DNA of 64,000 nucleotides, taken from positions 62,001 to 126,000 of the forward strand of contig NZ_FNAN01000012.1 in assembly GCF_900101885.1 (NCBI RefSeq), given 5' to 3'. Made by a program: the position numbers and the translations under genes. Each line of letters starts with the position of its first letter. The first letter of the stretch is position 1. This stretch comes from Dyadobacter soli. Lineage in GTDB: Bacteria; Bacteroidota; Bacteroidia; Cytophagales; Spirosomataceae. The notes under the pieces were generated by a model that saw nothing but the letters and a program-made list of their open reading frames with translations, was not told the origin of the DNA and searched no databases. Below are positions 1 to 10,271 of this stretch, in pieces.

Positions 1-1220
1 TATTTTGATTTGGAGCTTTGGCTAAATTTGACCCGCACAAAACGTGGGCGATAGAGGTTGGGCTGCTTCGGCAAAACTTCCAGAAATTTGAAAGAGTTGA
101 CATTATAAGAAATCAATAATTCACCCGGCGCCGACAATGCGGGATGGGCTTTGGCATTGTAGGTAAACAGTTCCGGGTCCTGAATGTCGGAGGACGTTTT
201 GTACAACACAATTCTCGGCCCGAACGGCCCGTACGGCGTAGGCCCTACTTGCATGCATATTTCCGGAAAAATGCTACTCAGCTGGTACACCAATGCATAC
301 TTACCCGGAGCCAGCATACTCACACTCAATTCATTGGAAACCGAATCGGCCAATGCGGCGATTGCCTGCCGGTTTCCGGACCAACCCTCGCTACCCCAGA
401 ACTCCCATTGCTTAAAGGAGGTGAGCTGCGACGGTTTCACTCTTGCCGCAACGAGCTTTTTCGAAGGCCTTTTCACTCCATAAATGTAAACAAACCCGTC
501 AGGCGACAACTCCCCCGCCGCTTTGCTGCTGTTGTACACGCCCGCGCCGAACGAGATCGTTTCCTCGCCGGGTTTGTAAGTATTAAATGGCAGTTCGAAC
601 TGCTGCTGCGCGGTGTATGGGAACTGGCTGCCTGCCAGTATCTTGACCAGCGAGTTGCCGGTTTCCTTGAAAGGAAACGGAGAGCCGTCGTGTGTGTTCG
701 TGATTTTGTAGGCAAAAATAAACAGGTCCTTGCCGACATCCGTATTCACAAATCCATCACCCAGCCAGAAATAGGTATCCTTGTCGGACGTGTCGGCTTT
801 GGGGCTGAACACCGCCTGACGCTCCTCCCCTGTTCCCGCAATGCGGAATGTGATACTTGCCGGGTCGGGAGCTTTTCCCTTCAACAATGCGACTGAATTG
901 TTTACCATAGAAAATCCTGGGTTCAGTTTTCCTTCCTCGATTTCTCCGAGGATCGTATCGCTGAAAAGGATCAAAACGCTGTCCTCCTTCTGTGCATCAC
1001 GGCCGGAAAAAGGGATCGCGAAGATACCATCGCCGCCCAGCCAACCCGATTTCCTCAAAAAGAGGTTCGACCATTCCGGCGCAGGCGTAGCTGTAAATCC
1101 GTTTATTTCAGGATCGCGGCCAGCCATCTTCTTCTGTCCGAACGCCCTTCCCGTGCAGAAAAAGGCAACTACTCCCAGCATCAGAATGGTGTTCTTCATC
1201 GCGTTGTTCAATTTTGACAT
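1..1220 (-). CDS. Secreted DUF4185/DUF5005-like protein (3' end at window edge)
   Basis: Reading the minus strand from the ATG at 1220 gives about 406 residues with no stop: an N-terminal hydrophobic signal peptide ending near GRAFGQ, then a beta-rich secreted domain. The layout (wet motif SGWLGGDGIFAIPFSG early, repeated blade-like segments such as FWLGDGFVN and WEFWGSEGWSG) resembles the DUF4185/DUF5005 families, which are predicted beta-propeller carbohydrate-active proteins. Family assignment is by eye and only moderately sure. A second ATG at 1199 also gives a good signal peptide. The last visible bases are TA in the first two codon positions after a Ser/Lys-rich tail, so the stop may lie exactly at the edge. 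It is divergent from the fucosidase-like gene, which suggests a shared glycan-related role. Confidence 0.7.
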   Translation of the reverse strand, partial: MSKLNNAMKNTILMLGVVAFFCTGRAFGQKKMAGRDPEINGFTATPAPEWSNLFLRKSGWLGGDGIFAIPFSGRDAQKEDSVLILFSDTILGEIEEGKLNPGFSMVNNSVALLKGKAPDPASITFRIAGTGEERQAVFSPKADTSDKDTYFWLGDGFVNTDVGKDLFIFAYKITNTHDGSPFPFKETGNSLVKILAGSQFPYTAQQQFELPFNTYKPGEETISFGAGVYNSSKAAGELSPDGFVYIYGVKRPSKKLVAARVKPSQLTSFKQWEFWGSEGWSGNRQAIAALADSVSNELSVSMLAPGKYALVYQLSSIFPEICMQVGPTPYGPFGPRIVLYKTSSDIQDPELFTYNAKAHPALSAPGELLISYNVNSFKFLEVLPKQPNLYRPRFVRVKFSQSSKSK

Positions 1221-1441
1221 AAATATAGTTTATATGTATATATGTATGTACATTATGTGTTAGATTTTCGCATCAATGAATAAGGTGTAGCCCGAACAAG
1301 CAAACAGCGCTCGTTATAAAGAGACCTATCGGTTAACGATTCCATAAAACAGCTGATACCAGCCTGGGGATAATTTTAGTAACCTAAATTAACCCATTGG
1401 CACAGTATTTCTACCATATTTGCGAAAACAACCTTGCTGCT

Positions 1442-3958
1442 ATGAAAAGAATTTCTGAACTGGTTGGTGGTGTTTTGTTCGTATTTTTTACGACTTGTTT
1501 ACCCGGTTTTGGCCAGGATGGCAAGCTCCGGATCACCACTACATCTTCAAGCGAATATCAAAAATCTCCCCAAACGTCGATCTATCCCGCATTTGTCGAC
1601 AACATCATATACCAGTCGTGGACGGAAGCCGGACCAAAGCCGTTTTTCCAGCTCACAGCCGATGGGGGAACTCCGCCTTACAACTGGTCAGTTGCAGACG
1701 GGACATTGCCGGGAGGATTACAGCTCGACAAAACCGGGAAAATTCGCGGCATGGCGAATAAGGAGGGCAACTATCCGTTTACCGCGAAAGTGACGGACGC
1801 CAAAGGTGGTACCGTGACAAAATCCCTTGTTTTTGAAGCTGCACCATCCCGTTCACAATGGTACTCCGACGCCAAATTCGGCTTTTTCATACAGTGGGGT
1901 GTGTTCACCCAACCGTCCCTCAAAGGCAAGGACGGCATTGAACAGTTTGAAAAACGCATTACCAAATTCAATGCCGACAAATGGGCGCAACAGGTGGTGG
2001 ATCTGGGAGGCAAGTCGCTCACAGTGACCATTAATGCGGGCGATGGTGTGCGCTTGTGGCCTTCCACAACCCCTAGCAAGCTCGAATTAAAAACAAAGCG
2101 CAACATCGTGAAGGAACTGATCGATGCCTGCCATAAGAAGGGCATCAAGTTTATTGCTTATTTCGCTCCGGACAAGGCCTGGAATAAGGATGTGGTGGAC
2201 ACCGGCATGGATGGTACCTACGGCACGCTGAACCTGGGGCTGATCAAGGAACTGGTACTCATGGGCGTAGATGGCCTGTGGATCGATATGACCTCTGCCA
2301 CTGAACTTTACAATTTCGACTACAACTGGTTTCCGTGGAAGAAGATGATCCCTATTATGCGGGCTAACAATCCCAAGGTCATCTTCGCCAACAACACGGG
2401 AACGTACAATGGAGGCACGGTACTCCAATATCCGAATACCGACGTGATCGTGTACGAAGGCGGCACATCACAACACGAAACGGCGCTGGAAGTGGCAAAA
2501 CCGACTACTGTCAAGAAAAAACTGGCCATTGAGGTTGTCAACCTGCTGGACAACACCTGGTCGTGGCGGGAAGATCCTAAACTGAGGTTTTCGAAACCCG
2601 TGGATATGATGATCAGGAACATCAAAAAGAACTGGGCTGCGGGTGCTACCTACATTTTGAGCTATCCCGTACCGGCCAATGGTGATATTTTCCCTGAAAT
2701 TTATCAGGAAAAACTGAAACAGATCGCAAGTTTTGTTAAGAAAAACCAGGGGTGGAGCCAAACGCCGCGGGCCTCGCTCTCGGACACGGTCGAGTATGAT
2801 TCAGGGCAAAAATTAAAGCTGAGTGCACCAGCCGGTTCTAAAATTTACTACACCCTTGACGGAAACCGGCCCACCAAGACGTCTAAATTGTACAAAGCGC
2901 CGATTGCAATCAATAACACCAGCCTGGTTCAGGCGATATCGGTGCAGCCGGGTAAGCCTGCCAGCAAGGTATTTAGCCAGACATTCACCATTCTGAACAA
3001 TTCCAATAAAACAGAAGCAGCCAAAAGCCCGGCAAACAGGACGGCGGCAAATGCCCGCTCGGCAGCGCCTGCGCCCGAGGCCGCAACCGAGGGAAAAACC
3101 GAACCGAAAGACTTTTACCGGGGAATGCGAATCACAGTGGGAGCCACCCCGATCCGACTCACAGACGTAGGCCGAAGGTTCATTGAAGGCAACAACAGCC
3201 GACATTCCATCATCATAAGACGGTATTCGGACGATTATCCCTTGCTGACTGCTTCGCTTAATGCCGGGGCATTGCCGGTTGCCGACGATGGCTTCCAATA
3301 TGCGCCCATTCCACCCATTACGCTGGAAGCCGGAAAGTCGTATATCATTAGTGTTCAGGAGAATAAGAGTGATAAATTCGTACCGGATGATTTTAAAGAC
3401 ATTCCCGCAACGGACGGCTATCGGATCATCGAATACAATATCCTGAGCATTCATGGTACGAAGCGACCTGTTGTTGACGACAAGATTGGTCAGTTACTTA
3501 GCCTGAAATACGATAAGGATTCGAAAAAGGCAGGACAAGTTGATCTTGCCCTGGGCAAAGCCGCCTTTTTACGGGCCAATAATGATACCCCACTTGGCCC
3601 GTCCGGTCAGATTTACTTTGCGGAAAACAGTGTTGACGGCGATCCTTCAACCGTGGCTATGGCCGGTGGCAAATACCCCTGGACGTTGTTGGTAGATCTT
3701 ACGAAAGTAGAAAAGATCAAGCGCGCCAAAATCGTGTTTTCTCCAACAGGTCATTCGACGGAATTCCTGGTAATGGCGTCCGCGGATAACAAAACGTGGA
3801 CTACACTCACGCACAAAACGAACAATTCAGACAAAGTCATCGATTTGAATTTCGATCCGATCAACGCGCGTTATTTCAGGGTCAGGTCGCTTAAACCCGA
3901 GAAAAAAGGTGACCCGGGTGGTGCAATGGGAATTTCGGAATTCGAATTATATCAGTAA
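1442..3958 (+). CDS. GH29 alpha-L-fucosidase-like protein with accessory domains
   Basis: Predicted secreted protein of 838 residues. The ATG at 1442 begins a clear signal peptide (MKRISELVGG...FGQ); an upstream in-frame TTG would add residues before it. Domain order as read: signal peptide; an Ig/putative-cadherin-like segment at about 55-130; a GH29-like TIM barrel at about 135-440; a chitobiase C-terminal-like segment near 460-520 (IYYTLDGNRPTKTSKLY); a low-complexity linker; an unassigned beta domain; and a C-terminal F5/8 type C (discoidin-like) domain after about 690. The nucleophile Asp appears kept in GLWIDMTS (near residue 282). The usual HWG motif reads IQWG, and the TKHHDGF motif reads TINAGDG, so fucose recognition may be altered or lost. 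Confidence 0.8.
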   Translation: MKRISELVGGVLFVFFTTCLPGFGQDGKLRITTTSSSEYQKSPQTSIYPAFVDNIIYQSWTEAGPKPFFQLTADGGTPPYNWSVADGTLPGGLQLDKTGKIRGMANKEGNYPFTAKVTDAKGGTVTKSLVFEAAPSRSQWYSDAKFGFFIQWGVFTQPSLKGKDGIEQFEKRITKFNADKWAQQVVDLGGKSLTVTINAGDGVRLWPSTTPSKLELKTKRNIVKELIDACHKKGIKFIAYFAPDKAWNKDVVDTGMDGTYGTLNLGLIKELVLMGVDGLWIDMTSATELYNFDYNWFPWKKMIPIMRANNPKVIFANNTGTYNGGTVLQYPNTDVIVYEGGTSQHETALEVAKPTTVKKKLAIEVVNLLDNTWSWREDPKLRFSKPVDMMIRNIKKNWAAGATYILSYPVPANGDIFPEIYQEKLKQIASFVKKNQGWSQTPRASLSDTVEYDSGQKLKLSAPAGSKIYYTLDGNRPTKTSKLYKAPIAINNTSLVQAISVQPGKPASKVFSQTFTILNNSNKTEAAKSPANRTAANARSAAPAPEAATEGKTEPKDFYRGMRITVGATPIRLTDVGRRFIEGNNSRHSIIIRRYSDDYPLLTASLNAGALPVADDGFQYAPIPPITLEAGKSYIISVQENKSDKFVPDDFKDIPATDGYRIIEYNILSIHGTKRPVVDDKIGQLLSLKYDKDSKKAGQVDLALGKAAFLRANNDTPLGPSGQIYFAENSVDGDPSTVAMAGGKYPWTLLVDLTKVEKIKRAKIVFSPTGHSTEFLVMASADNKTWTTLTHKTNNSDKVIDLNFDPINARYFRVRSLKPEKKGDPGGAMGISEFELYQ

Positions 3959-3979
3959 GTTAAGCTACATATGCAGAAC

Positions 3980-4014
3980 GTCCCGGGGCGAACGTGTACT
4001 GTTCGCTACCGGAC
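3980..4014 (+). terminator. Hairpin after the GH29-like gene
   Basis: GCGAAC at 3988-3993 pairs with GTTCGC at 4001-4006, and the flanking GTCC/GGAC extends the stem with mismatches. A T-rich run follows only about 20 bases later, so this is a weak terminator candidate. It could equally be an unrelated intergenic hairpin. Confidence 0.3.
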
Positions 4015-4119
4015 AATGCTTAGGCACCTATTGTTTTTAAAATATTGACTATCAAATAGTTAATATTTTGGCAGGCTATTTGAGTTACCAAATTCAGATT
4101 TGTCAGCAACAACAAGAAG

Positions 4120-6474
4120 ATGCTAAAAAACTATCTCAAAATCGCATTCAGGAACCTGCTCCGGAACAAGGCTTTTTCGGCGATCAATATCCTGGGACTA
4201 TCCGTAGGTATGGCGAGCGCGCTGCTTATCCTTTTCTGGATGCATAATGAAATCAGCTACGATCGCTTCCATAAGAACGGAGACAATTTGTACGAAGCCT
4301 GGAACCGCGGCAAGTTCGATGGTAAGCTGCAATGCTGGAATTCTACCCCGCAGGTTCTTGGCCCCGCATTAAAAGCGGAATACCCGGAAGTGAGCGACAT
4401 TTCTCGGAACTACTCACGCTGGTTTGTCACACGCGTGGGTGATAAAAAGATTTCCAGTGAGGCCATTATTACCGACCCTGCCTTCCTGACCATGTTCGAC
4501 TTCCCGCTTCTGCAAGGAAATGTACGGACAGCACTCAATTCGGTCAGCTCAATGGTGGTTACGCAGAAAATGGCGATCAAAATGTTCGGTACCGAGGATG
4601 TGCTGGGCAAAGTGATAGCCATCGATAAGGACAACTTCACAATTACCGGGGTCATGCGGAACCTGCCGCCCAACACCGAATTCCGGTTTGAATACATTCT
4701 TCCCATTGAATACCTGAAAAAGATTGGTTCCGCCGACGATGGCTGGGTGTTCAATAGTGTCAGGACATACGTTCAGCTGCAACCGGGCGCCAATCCCGAA
4801 GCATTGGACGCGAAGATTCGTGACATCACGATCCGGCATTCCAATAAAACCGAAGAGCACGAAGTCTTCCTCCACCCTATCCGGCTGTGGCATTTGTATT
4901 CCAATTTTGAGAACGGCCAGGTCGTCGGCGGGCGGATCGCGATTGTGCGGCTGTTCGGCATTATCGCGGCATTCATCCTGCTGATCGCCTGTATCAATTT
5001 CATGAACCTCAGCACTGCTCGCAGCGAAAAAAGGGCGAAAGAGGTGGGTATCCGCAAAACCGCCGGCGCCAACAAAGGCCTGCTGATAGGCCAGTTCATC
5101 GGCGAATCGATCCTCATTTCGATGATCGCCGGCACGATCGCATTACTGGCAGTTTACCTCATTCTGCCTGCATTCAATACGCTTATCGGGAAGGAACTCG
5201 AAGTACCCGTGAGCAATCCCAAATTCTGGGTCGCGGCACTGGCGTTCATTCTGTTTACAGGCATCATCGCCGGAAGCTATCCTGCTTTTTACCTGTCTTC
5301 TTTCAAACCGATCAGTGTGTTGAAAGGCGCATTCAAAAGGACGCATTCCACATTTAGTCCCCGCAAAGTGTTGGTGGTCGTGCAATTCAGCTTCGCCATT
5401 GTACTGATTATTTCCACGCTCATCGTAGTACAGCAAATCCGCCACGCCCAGAACCGCGACCCGGGTTACGACCGCGGGCAGGTAGTTTACCATTGGTTAA
5501 CCGGCGATTTGCACAAAAATTACTCGCAGATCAAACGCGAGCTGTTAAGCACAGGTATTGCCACGTCCGTCACCAAAACCGCCTCTCCGCTCAGCAGCGT
5601 CAACAGCGACACCTGGGGCATTGAATGGCAGGGCAAGAACACAGCGGAAAAGATCGATTTCGATATTTTCACCGAGGACGAGGGACTTGTAAAAACCGCG
5701 GGACTGCAACTTATCCAGGGCCGTGACATGAACCTTACGCAATTTCCATCCGACTCCTCCGCGGTACTGCTCAATGAAACCGCAGCCAAAATCATGGGTT
5801 TCAAAGACCCGATCGGGCAAACGATCAAGGACAATGGCGCTTCTTACCACATTGTCGGCGTAGTGAAGGATTTCGTCATCCGGTCACCGTACGACAGTCA
5901 GAGCCCTCTCATTATCGAAGGTGCGCAAAGCTATTTCAATGTAATCCATATGAAACTCAGCGCCGACAAGACCGCGGACGAAGTGTTGCCTGCGGTGGAG
6001 GCCATTTTCCGCCGTTACAATCCGGAATATCCGTTTGAGTATCATTTTGTGGATGACGACTACGCCCTGAAATTTGAAGACACCCGCAGGATTGCCAAAC
6101 TGACCGGCATTTTCGCAGGCTTGACTATTTTCATATCCTGCTTAGGGTTGTTCGGCCTGGCAGCTTACATGGCCGAAAACCGTGTGAAAGAAATCGGTGT
6201 GCGCAAGGTGCTGGGCGCTTCCGTGGTGAGCATCGCCGCATTGCTTTCGGGCGAATTTATGGCGCTGGTCATTATCTCCATCGTTATAGCGGTGCCTGTG
6301 GCATGGTATGTAATGAATCTGTGGCTCAATGACTTTGAATACCGCATTGGCATTCAATGGTGGGTATTTGCGGTATCGGGTTTCCTGGCCATCGTCGTCT
6401 CGCTGGCTACCGTGAGTTACCAGGCGATCCGCGCCGCGCTGCTCAATCCGGTCAAAAGCCTGCGCAGCGAATAA
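4120..6474 (+). CDS. FtsX/MacB-type ABC transporter permease
   Basis: A 784-residue inner-membrane permease of the large Bacteroidota family often labelled antimicrobial-peptide or macrolide exporters. It begins with the typical MLKNYLKIAFRNLLRNK and a first membrane segment at about 20-40, then a MacB-like periplasmic core domain. A cluster of three membrane helices follows at about 285-395, containing the FtsX motif EVGIRKTAGA. A second periplasmic domain and a second three-helix block come next, with EIGVRKVLGA and the C-terminus LLNPVKSLRSE. The duplicated half structure is normal for this family. No ATPase gene is adjacent, so the partner must be elsewhere. The substrate is unknown. It is convergent with the XRE regulator just downstream. 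Confidence 0.9.
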   Translation: MLKNYLKIAFRNLLRNKAFSAINILGLSVGMASALLILFWMHNEISYDRFHKNGDNLYEAWNRGKFDGKLQCWNSTPQVLGPALKAEYPEVSDISRNYSRWFVTRVGDKKISSEAIITDPAFLTMFDFPLLQGNVRTALNSVSSMVVTQKMAIKMFGTEDVLGKVIAIDKDNFTITGVMRNLPPNTEFRFEYILPIEYLKKIGSADDGWVFNSVRTYVQLQPGANPEALDAKIRDITIRHSNKTEEHEVFLHPIRLWHLYSNFENGQVVGGRIAIVRLFGIIAAFILLIACINFMNLSTARSEKRAKEVGIRKTAGANKGLLIGQFIGESILISMIAGTIALLAVYLILPAFNTLIGKELEVPVSNPKFWVAALAFILFTGIIAGSYPAFYLSSFKPISVLKGAFKRTHSTFSPRKVLVVVQFSFAIVLIISTLIVVQQIRHAQNRDPGYDRGQVVYHWLTGDLHKNYSQIKRELLSTGIATSVTKTASPLSSVNSDTWGIEWQGKNTAEKIDFDIFTEDEGLVKTAGLQLIQGRDMNLTQFPSDSSAVLLNETAAKIMGFKDPIGQTIKDNGASYHIVGVVKDFVIRSPYDSQSPLIIEGAQSYFNVIHMKLSADKTADEVLPAVEAIFRRYNPEYPFEYHFVDDDYALKFEDTRRIAKLTGIFAGLTIFISCLGLFGLAAYMAENRVKEIGVRKVLGASVVSIAALLSGEFMALVIISIVIAVPVAWYVMNLWLNDFEYRIGIQWWVFAVSGFLAIVVSLATVSYQAIRAALLNPVKSLRSE

Positions 6475-6488
6475 GGACGTTTAAAATG

Positions 6489-6845
6489 CTATTCGGAGCT
6501 GGTCTTGCCTTTCAGGGCGATGATCAGCTCCTGTTGTGTTTGGATCAATTGATGCAATACCTGATTGTCGCCCTGCTGAAATTCGGGCGTTGAGAACTTC
6601 ACCTTATGCAGGCTTACCAGTGTTTCAATGTCCGTTTCGAGAACGACGGCGATTTCTGAGAGCCGGCCCATTGTGATCGAATCCTGTTCTTCATTTTCGA
6701 GCTGCCGGTACCGCTGCTTCGAAATCCCCAGCCGCCCGGCCACATATTCCTGTGAATAACCCAGCCGGTTGCGCATCAGACGTATATTATCTCCGATAGG
6801 TATTTTATGTCCTTTCATAGGGATGCCACTGATAGTTGTTTGCAC
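6489..6845 (-). CDS. XRE-family helix-turn-helix regulator
   Basis: A 118-residue protein. A Cro/C1-type HTH occupies about residues 18-75, with the motif RNRLGYSQEYVAGRLGIS followed by KQRYRQLENEE. The C-terminal third (QQGDNQVLHQLIQTQQELI) is Gln-rich and looks like a short coiled coil, probably for dimerisation. An internal ATG (MKGHKIPIG, residue 10) is an equally plausible start. It is convergent with the permease gene, 14 bases away, and divergent from the metallopeptidase operon. Control of either neighbour is possible but not shown by the sequence. Confidence 0.85.
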   Translation of the reverse strand: MQTTISGIPMKGHKIPIGDNIRLMRNRLGYSQEYVAGRLGISKQRYRQLENEEQDSITMGRLSEIAVVLETDIETLVSLHKVKFSTPEFQQGDNQVLHQLIQTQQELIIALKGKTSSE

Positions 6846-7054
6846 TAAAAAGGCCGTTTGTTACCCGACATTCCTACTCCAACTTTTCAATCGGCAACCG
6901 ATTATTTACCCTGCGTATTCCTTTATTTCTACTCGCCTGCACAACTAGTTAAAAGTACTACCAGACTGGTTCTTAACCACCGAAAAAATTCACCTGATAC
7001 GGCGTTTTTTCGGGCTATTTGCAATATGTATTTGGTACAAAAACTACACGCATT

Positions 7055-10000
7055 ATGAAGAAAAAACTACTATTGTTTTTTGGCTGCCTTATCTGCCTTT
7101 TGACCGTATCCCCGCTCCTCAACGCACAGCCGATTTATAATCAGAAAAATGTTACGCAGGACGTGCTGACCAATCACTATGGCAACTCAGTCCCAACGCG
7201 CGTAATGGAATATTCAACCGACCAAGCGGGCACTATTATCGAAAGGCGATTGGAAGTATTGCCAGAGAGTGACCTACCCGCGGTTCGCGTCAGGACCATC
7301 AATGATCTCTTCGAAGAAATTCCATTTGTCAATCAACCACCCTTTAACGGCCTGTTCGAGGATGGTCTTTTTGGGTTAACGAACTGTGTGGAAGCCGCAA
7401 CACTCCTGTTCGGAACAGAAGTCGCCTTGAAAGTGATTAAGGATAAGTTCGGCTGGATCGGACTTGACAATCAGGCTGTGAATGGCAAACCAATCATTTG
7501 GAATATTGTAGCGACGGGAAAGCCCTCTTTTATAGCCTCGCCGGCATATAGTCCTATTCTCAAGGAGTTTCTCTTCAAATCAGATGGATCAGAACCAGAA
7601 AACATTAATCATATTGATGTTGTGGGGCATGAGCTTGTTCATGGTATTATCGATCTCAAAATTGGAGCCGCCATCACGCCGGATATTAGCCCTTGTAGCG
7701 AAAGAAGAGTACTTGAAGAGGCTCTTGGGGACATTATCGGATTATACATTTTAAACGAATATGAGCAAAACTCGCCAGCATTCTACCAATGGAGGCATGG
7801 CAAGGGCCTCGCCGTTCCAGGAAGGTCATTCGACAATCCTAATTCCTTAGGGCAGCCAGATACTTACTATGGAGACTTTTACGAGAACATATGCCCAATA
7901 GCTGGCGATTTTCCAGTGCACAAGAATGCGACAGTTATCGATCACTGGTACTATCTGCTGGCAGTAGGCACGACCGGAACGGAAACCAACGACCTCGGCT
8001 ATTCCTACCACCTCAACGGAATAGGAATCAATAAGGCGATCCAGATCGTATGGAAGTGCCTTGACCACCTCACTCCAAAGACCGACTTCGAGGATCTCAA
8101 ACAAATAACCCTCAAAGTAACCGAGCAGCTCTACGGCCTTCATTCCACCGAATACCTTTCCGTAATGGACGCCTGGTGCGCAGTAGGGATTTGTGAAAAC
8201 AACCTGGGTCCATTTTATATGTCGCCTGCTCACGGTGAAACGGGTGTGGAACCCTGGCCCGGAGTGAACGTCAATGTCGTCTGGGAAGGCTTGCCTGTGG
8301 ATGAATGGGAAGTTCAGATGGCGACCAATGCCGCCTTTACCGAAAAGGTACAGACTCATCTGATTAAAAACTTTGCCACTATTCTAAAACCGGGAGGCGG
8401 AAGCGCGTATTCGGGTTTCGCTACGGGCTACTACCTTCCTGGCGAGCGTGTGTACGCACGTGCACGTATTACGAAAGCCGGTCCAAACTTTTGCAAAGGG
8501 TACAATCCTCTGTGCGTATTATACCAGCAATATGGCCCGGCCCATGCATTTACATTGGATGACAATGACGTAAAATTCTGGCACGCAATACCCATTGATC
8601 ACTGGATCGTCAATCCATGGAACGATCCGTCGATTTCATGGAAGTCCGTCGGAAACGCAGAGCAATACGTATATGAGGTCGGTGAAGATGAAGCATTTTC
8701 GAAGATCGTATTTACCGGAACCACTCCGCACTCAGGTAATTTCAGCGAAACGGGCGTCATCAACACGACATTAGGAGCTGGAAAGACTTACTTTACCCGC
8801 GTAAGAGCTAAAAGGTTTAATACCCCTTACCTGATCAATAATTATGGCGCCTGGTCTAAAACAGAGGCCATTCAAGTGTCCGTCCCCAAAACTTCCATCC
8901 TGCAAGCATTGAATCAAAAGCCCGGTGACCCTGCTACCGAGGTGGGCAATATGGGCTTTTGGGTAGGCTGGTATTCTTATGCCGGCGCAACGCATTACAT
9001 TATTCAAATTGCTACGGACGATGCCTTTCAGAATGTCATCCGTACTAAAACAGTGGCTGGCAATCTGACCACGGAGTTGATAGAATTACCATCATTGCCC
9101 GATTCTTACCTGTACGTTCGTGTGCTCCCGCAGAACGGCCCGGAGTTCGGCATTTGCGATAAGATCTGGCGTGTTAAAACCAAGGCAGCCACTGCAACCC
9201 CGTTAATGAAAAGCCCTGCAGACGGCACGTCGTTCCCCTTCAACGCCTTCCAGGAAACATTTGAATGGAAAGCCAATTCGCTCAATATGAACCTAGTGCA
9301 TCACTTCGAGCTCCATTTCAAGAAAAAACCGTCCAACGTCGTTTCGATCTTCTCAACACCAGGTATTAGTTTTAGCATGACCCTCAAGGATCCATCGCTC
9401 TTTACTAACAAACCTGGCTTTGAAGTAGCTGTCCTGGCTGTCGGACCACTGGGTGCCAAATCAGCGTTGTCTTCTCCGTTCAGCTATCAAATTTGCGCCG
9501 ATCACCCCGAGGTGCTTTTCCCTGGCGACCTGACCGGCGTGGTCGATGCCCAATCAGACTTCAATATTCAATGGAAGAATAGCCTGTTCGATCCAAATAC
9601 TACCTATCTGGTTACCCTCAAAGACGCCATGACAGGAATACCCATACCCAATTTCAATAACAAACCCACAGCAGCTACCTCGATGCTAGTACCAGCAGGA
9701 ACGTTGACCAACAGTAAGAAATTCGCGGTGTCGGTCAAAAACGCAGCCTCATGTGCGGGGATCCTATTGACCGAGAATGTTTTCTCGGCCATAAGTTCAG
9801 GCTCCAACCAGCCTCAGCCGCCTAAGCTGGTCAATTTTACTGTTGAATTGACAGGGTTCCGCAAGAATGTCGATGCTTTCTCCTGGGCGACCTCCGATTA
9901 CGTGCTCGGCATAGAGCTGAGAGACCCGGATGACAATGTACTGGCTCTCGTAGATCCAAACGGCAATCAGGTTACTGAGCTTTTGGTAGACTCCGAAAAC

Positions 10001-10246
10001 TCCGGCGTGATCATGCAGGCATTTAACAAACAGCAGGGGCAGTACACATTGAGGCTCAAAATGAAGAACATTTTCAACCCACTTCTGTACTATCCTTTTG
10101 ACCAGCCACGATTTTCTGTATTTCTGAATGGAAAACCAGAGGTAAATCCTCATGTAATTACGGCGAACTTCCTCGACCCCACCTCGATTTTTCATGAGTG
10201 GGAGATTGGCGAACAATTTCAGGATATCATTCTCAATGTGAAATAG
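7055..10246 (+). CDS. Secreted thermolysin-like (M4-type) metallopeptidase, copy 1
   Basis: Start chosen at the ATG at 7055, which begins a clean signal peptide (MKKKLLLFFGCLICLL...NAQ); 12 extra upstream residues are possible in frame. The protein has 1063 residues. The zinc motif HELVH lies at about 192-196; the third ligand Glu and a structural Asp are seen in EALGD (about 222-226), the thermolysin pattern. The segment SYHLNGIGINKA near 319 matches the region that carries the transition-state His in M4 enzymes, and here the His is present. After the catalytic domain (to about 390) come roughly 650 residues of beta-sandwich or fibronectin-like repeats. No T9SS tail is recognisable. It is first in a three-gene unit with copy 2 (25-bp gap) and a T9SS protein. 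Confidence 0.85.
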   Translation: MKKKLLLFFGCLICLLTVSPLLNAQPIYNQKNVTQDVLTNHYGNSVPTRVMEYSTDQAGTIIERRLEVLPESDLPAVRVRTINDLFEEIPFVNQPPFNGLFEDGLFGLTNCVEAATLLFGTEVALKVIKDKFGWIGLDNQAVNGKPIIWNIVATGKPSFIASPAYSPILKEFLFKSDGSEPENINHIDVVGHELVHGIIDLKIGAAITPDISPCSERRVLEEALGDIIGLYILNEYEQNSPAFYQWRHGKGLAVPGRSFDNPNSLGQPDTYYGDFYENICPIAGDFPVHKNATVIDHWYYLLAVGTTGTETNDLGYSYHLNGIGINKAIQIVWKCLDHLTPKTDFEDLKQITLKVTEQLYGLHSTEYLSVMDAWCAVGICENNLGPFYMSPAHGETGVEPWPGVNVNVVWEGLPVDEWEVQMATNAAFTEKVQTHLIKNFATILKPGGGSAYSGFATGYYLPGERVYARARITKAGPNFCKGYNPLCVLYQQYGPAHAFTLDDNDVKFWHAIPIDHWIVNPWNDPSISWKSVGNAEQYVYEVGEDEAFSKIVFTGTTPHSGNFSETGVINTTLGAGKTYFTRVRAKRFNTPYLINNYGAWSKTEAIQVSVPKTSILQALNQKPGDPATEVGNMGFWVGWYSYAGATHYIIQIATDDAFQNVIRTKTVAGNLTTELIELPSLPDSYLYVRVLPQNGPEFGICDKIWRVKTKAATATPLMKSPADGTSFPFNAFQETFEWKANSLNMNLVHHFELHFKKKPSNVVSIFSTPGISFSMTLKDPSLFTNKPGFEVAVLAVGPLGAKSALSSPFSYQICADHPEVLFPGDLTGVVDAQSDFNIQWKNSLFDPNTTYLVTLKDAMTGIPIPNFNNKPTAATSMLVPAGTLTNSKKFAVSVKNAASCAGILLTENVFSAISSGSNQPQPPKLVNFTVELTGFRKNVDAFSWATSDYVLGIELRDPDDNVLALVDPNGNQVTELLVDSENSGVIMQAFNKQQGQYTLRLKMKNIFNPLLYYPFDQPRFSVFLNGKPEVNPHVITANFLDPTSIFHEWEIGEQFQDIILNVK

Positions 10247-10271
10247 AAGTACAAACACAACACTATTTATT

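Noticed and set aside
144..1263. Plus-strand readings opposite the first gene
   Set aside because: The minus strand gives one continuous 406-residue product with a signal peptide; the plus-strand readings are Arg/Cys-rich shadows.
4120..6474. A complete antibiotic exporter locus around the permease
   Set aside because: No ATP-binding or membrane-fusion subunit is adjacent, so only the permease itself can be claimed.
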